A program made the position numbers and the translations under genes. A stretch of DNA of 64,000 nucleotides from JAICYJ01 sp035695105 (lineage in GTDB: Bacteria; Actinomycetota; Thermoleophilia; Gaiellales; JAICJC01). Below, piece by piece: positions 62,436 through 64,000 of the stretch. A model generated the notes under the pieces. That model was not told the origin of the DNA. It searched no databases and saw only the letters and a list, made by a program, of their open reading frames with translations. Numbering within the stretch: the stretch's first letter is position 1; the number at the start of each line of letters is the position of its first letter. The stretch is taken from positions 62,001 to 126,000 of the forward strand of contig DASSEV010000020.1 of assembly GCA_035695105.1 (NCBI GenBank). Reading direction: 5' to 3'.

Positions 62436-62815
62436 ATGGGCATGGACGACACCTACGGTCAACTCGTGGTGCAGGCAGGAGGGCCGGTGGGCGTCGTGTC
62501 ACTTCGCGGTGAGCATGACCACGTGTCCAGGTCGCAGCTGGAGGGAATCGTCGAGACGCTTCTGGACGATGTGTCGACGCGGGCGGTGATCATCGATCTG
62601 ACGGACACCGACTTCGTCAACCTGCCGGTGGTCGGAGCGCTGGCGAGGGCGACGGAGCGAGCGAACGGCCGGGATAAGCACTTCATCGTCGTGCTGCCCG
62701 AGGCCGGGCGATCGATCGTCCGCCGCCTGTTCGAGCTGATCGAGGCGGACACGGTGCTGCGGGTCGTGCCCAGCATGGAGGACGCGCTTGCAGCCGCCGG
62801 GGGTGGTGCGGGGGC

Positions 62816-62819
<4 letters not shown>
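62436..62819 (+). CDS. STAS-domain anti-anti-sigma factor-like protein
   Basis: 127 residues (alternative Met at 62442). The SpoIIAA/RsbV fold is clear: VVSLRGEHDHVSRSQL, then VIIDLTDTDFVNLPVVGALARA. The canonical MDSSG phosphorylation site reads VNLPV, so the Ser/Thr target of the partner kinase is missing. It may be permanently active or regulated differently. ATG of the kinase-like gene overlaps its stop (ATGA), so the two are made together. Confidence 0.85.
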
Positions 62820-63211
<392 letters not shown>

Positions 63212-63224
63212 GCGCGCCGCCCGG

Positions 63225-63698
63225 TCAGGCGGGCCGGTCGAAGAACGCGGCGAGCCGCCGCAGGTCGCGCTCGCCGACTCCCTGGAACAGCATCTCCCGC
63301 ACGCAGGCGTGGTGGGTGACCTGCGCCTGGCGGAGCCGGCGAACGCCTCGCGGGGTCAGGGAGACGAGGAAGCTGCGGCGGTCATCGTCGTTCTGGTCGC
63401 GGTCGACCAGCCCGTCCGCCTCCAGCCGCGCGACGGCCCGCGTCATGCCGCTCGGGCTGGTGAGCACGCGCTCCGCGATGTCGGTCATCCGCATCCGTCG
63501 CTCCGGCACCGTGATCAGCGTGATGAGGACGCCGTAGTGCAGCAGCGTCAGGTCGTGGCGCCTGGCCAGCCGCCGATTGAGCTCGTCGGTGATGGCGCGG
63601 TGGGCGCGCAGGAATCCCCGCCAGACACGGAACTCGTCGTCCGTGAAAGGGTCAGGCTCGGGTGGCTCGGTCTTGGCTGTTGACACAGATGCTTTCAT
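63225..63698 (-). CDS. MarR-family transcriptional regulator
   Basis: 157 residues. Winged helix with LLHYGVLITLITVPERRMRMTDIA, RVLTSPSGMTRAVARLEADGLV and the wing DQNDDDRRSFLVSLTPRG. Dimerisation helices flank it. Divergent from the cupin gene across 51 bases containing an inverted repeat, so it probably represses itself and the cupin gene. Confidence 0.92.
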   Translation of the reverse strand: MKASVSTAKTEPPEPDPFTDDEFRVWRGFLRAHRAITDELNRRLARRHDLTLLHYGVLITLITVPERRMRMTDIAERVLTSPSGMTRAVARLEADGLVDRDQNDDDRRSFLVSLTPRGVRRLRQAQVTHHACVREMLFQGVGERDLRRLAAFFDRPA

Positions 63699-63708
63699 CT
63701 GGTACTAC

Positions 63709-63732
63709 ATAGTTGCTTTCGACTGAAACTAT
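63709..63732. promoter_or_regulatory. Inverted-repeat operator between marR-type and cupin genes
   Basis: ATAGTT (63709-63714) and AACTAT (63727-63732) form a perfect 6-bp inverted repeat around GCTTTCGACTGA, the size and symmetry of MarR sites, in the divergent gap. Confidence 0.55.
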
Positions 63733-63749
63733 CCTACCAGGAGGCTCCG

Positions 63750-64000
63750 ATGTCGGCAGTGGTTCACACGGTGCTCGCTCCCGAGGAGGGGCTGAGGCTG
63801 CAGTCGGGCCCCGGTCGCGACCTGATCTTCAAGGTGACAGGGGACGAGACCGGGGGCGCGTTTGACTACTTCGTGGTGGATGTGGCACCGCATGGAGGGC
63901 CGCCGCTCCATGTGCACCACATTCAGGAGGAGACGGTCCACGTGCTGTCGGGGCGCTTCAAGGTGCGGATCGGTGAGGATGAGTTCACCCTCGACACCGG
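63750..64000 (+). CDS. Cupin-domain protein (3' end beyond window)
   Basis: ATG preceded by a strong site CAGGAGGCT. The visible 83 residues include the cupin-2 motif 1 (PPLHVHHIQEETVHVLSG), with His-x-His and Glu metal ligands, and the start GPGRDLIFKVTGDETGG. Probably a small dioxygenase, isomerase or sensor; likely controlled by the adjacent MarR. C-terminus outside the window. Confidence 0.85.
   Translation, partial: MSAVVHTVLAPEEGLRLQSGPGRDLIFKVTGDETGGAFDYFVVDVAPHGGPPLHVHHIQEETVHVLSGRFKVRIGEDEFTLDT

Overview
The window is 64 kb of a GC-rich, densely packed bacterial chromosome with about 54 protein genes. Many genes overlap by the four bases ATGA or GTGA, and several promoters would give leaderless or near-leaderless mRNAs. 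An F420/LLM-type oxidoreductase, a very large ATP-binding LuxR regulator, a perfect Gram-positive LexA box at dinB, Tat lipoproteins and a RsbW/STAS pair point to an actinobacterium. A soil lineage such as Thermoleophilia (Solirubrobacterales/Gaiellales) is my guess. No rRNA, tRNA, CRISPR array, prophage or plasmid origin was seen.

Region 1 (1-14.1 kb): a sugar ABC binding protein (cut by the window edge) and a SIS-domain sugar isomerase, divergent from a DeoR repressor; a small zinc-ribbon-like membrane protein; a metallo-beta-lactamase-like protein; a prolyl oligopeptidase; SOS-controlled DNA polymerase IV; a 912-residue LuxR/MalT-like regulator next to a sugar-porter MFS gene; a proline-iminopeptidase-like hydrolase; and an F420-type LLM oxidoreductase.

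Region 2 (14.1-28.1 kb): a hairpin-rich intergenic region, YihY, a thioredoxin-fold/GNAT fusion, a secreted Asp-box protein, a tiny HTH protein, a D-aminoacylase-like enzyme, a five-gene operon (LolA-like protein plus two ABC-2 exporter pairs) behind an 11-bp direct-repeat element, membrane proteins including a VIT1/CCC1 transporter, and an S9 peptidase.

Region 3 (28.2-38.7 kb): the most interesting part. A tight operon holds an MDR dehydrogenase, a divergent PTPS-fold protein, a GT4 glycosyltransferase, a methyltransferase, a UPF0104 membrane protein and a RibD-type reductase. It faces an acyltransferase and an unusual CDP-alcohol phosphatidyltransferase-sulfatase fusion; a second methyltransferase and an FAD amine oxidase follow. 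I infer a pathway for a glycosylated, methylated pterin-like or related molecule, possibly coupled to envelope lipid or glycan modification.

Region 4 (39.8-52.8 kb): an island of exported or membrane proteins (DMFase-like, NlpC/P60, two propeller-like proteins, an M23-like peptidase, a DUF2339 giant with five internal repeats, a phospholipase C-family lipoprotein) with a decayed transposase in the middle.

Region 5 (52.9-64 kb): a split PEP-synthase-type dikinase whose ATP-grasp subunit carries a cyclic-nucleotide-binding domain, a CocE hydrolase, a spermidine/putrescine-type binding protein with TetR and aldo/keto reductase genes, a SulP anion transporter, an anti-anti-sigma/anti-sigma pair, a MarR regulator and the start of a cupin gene.
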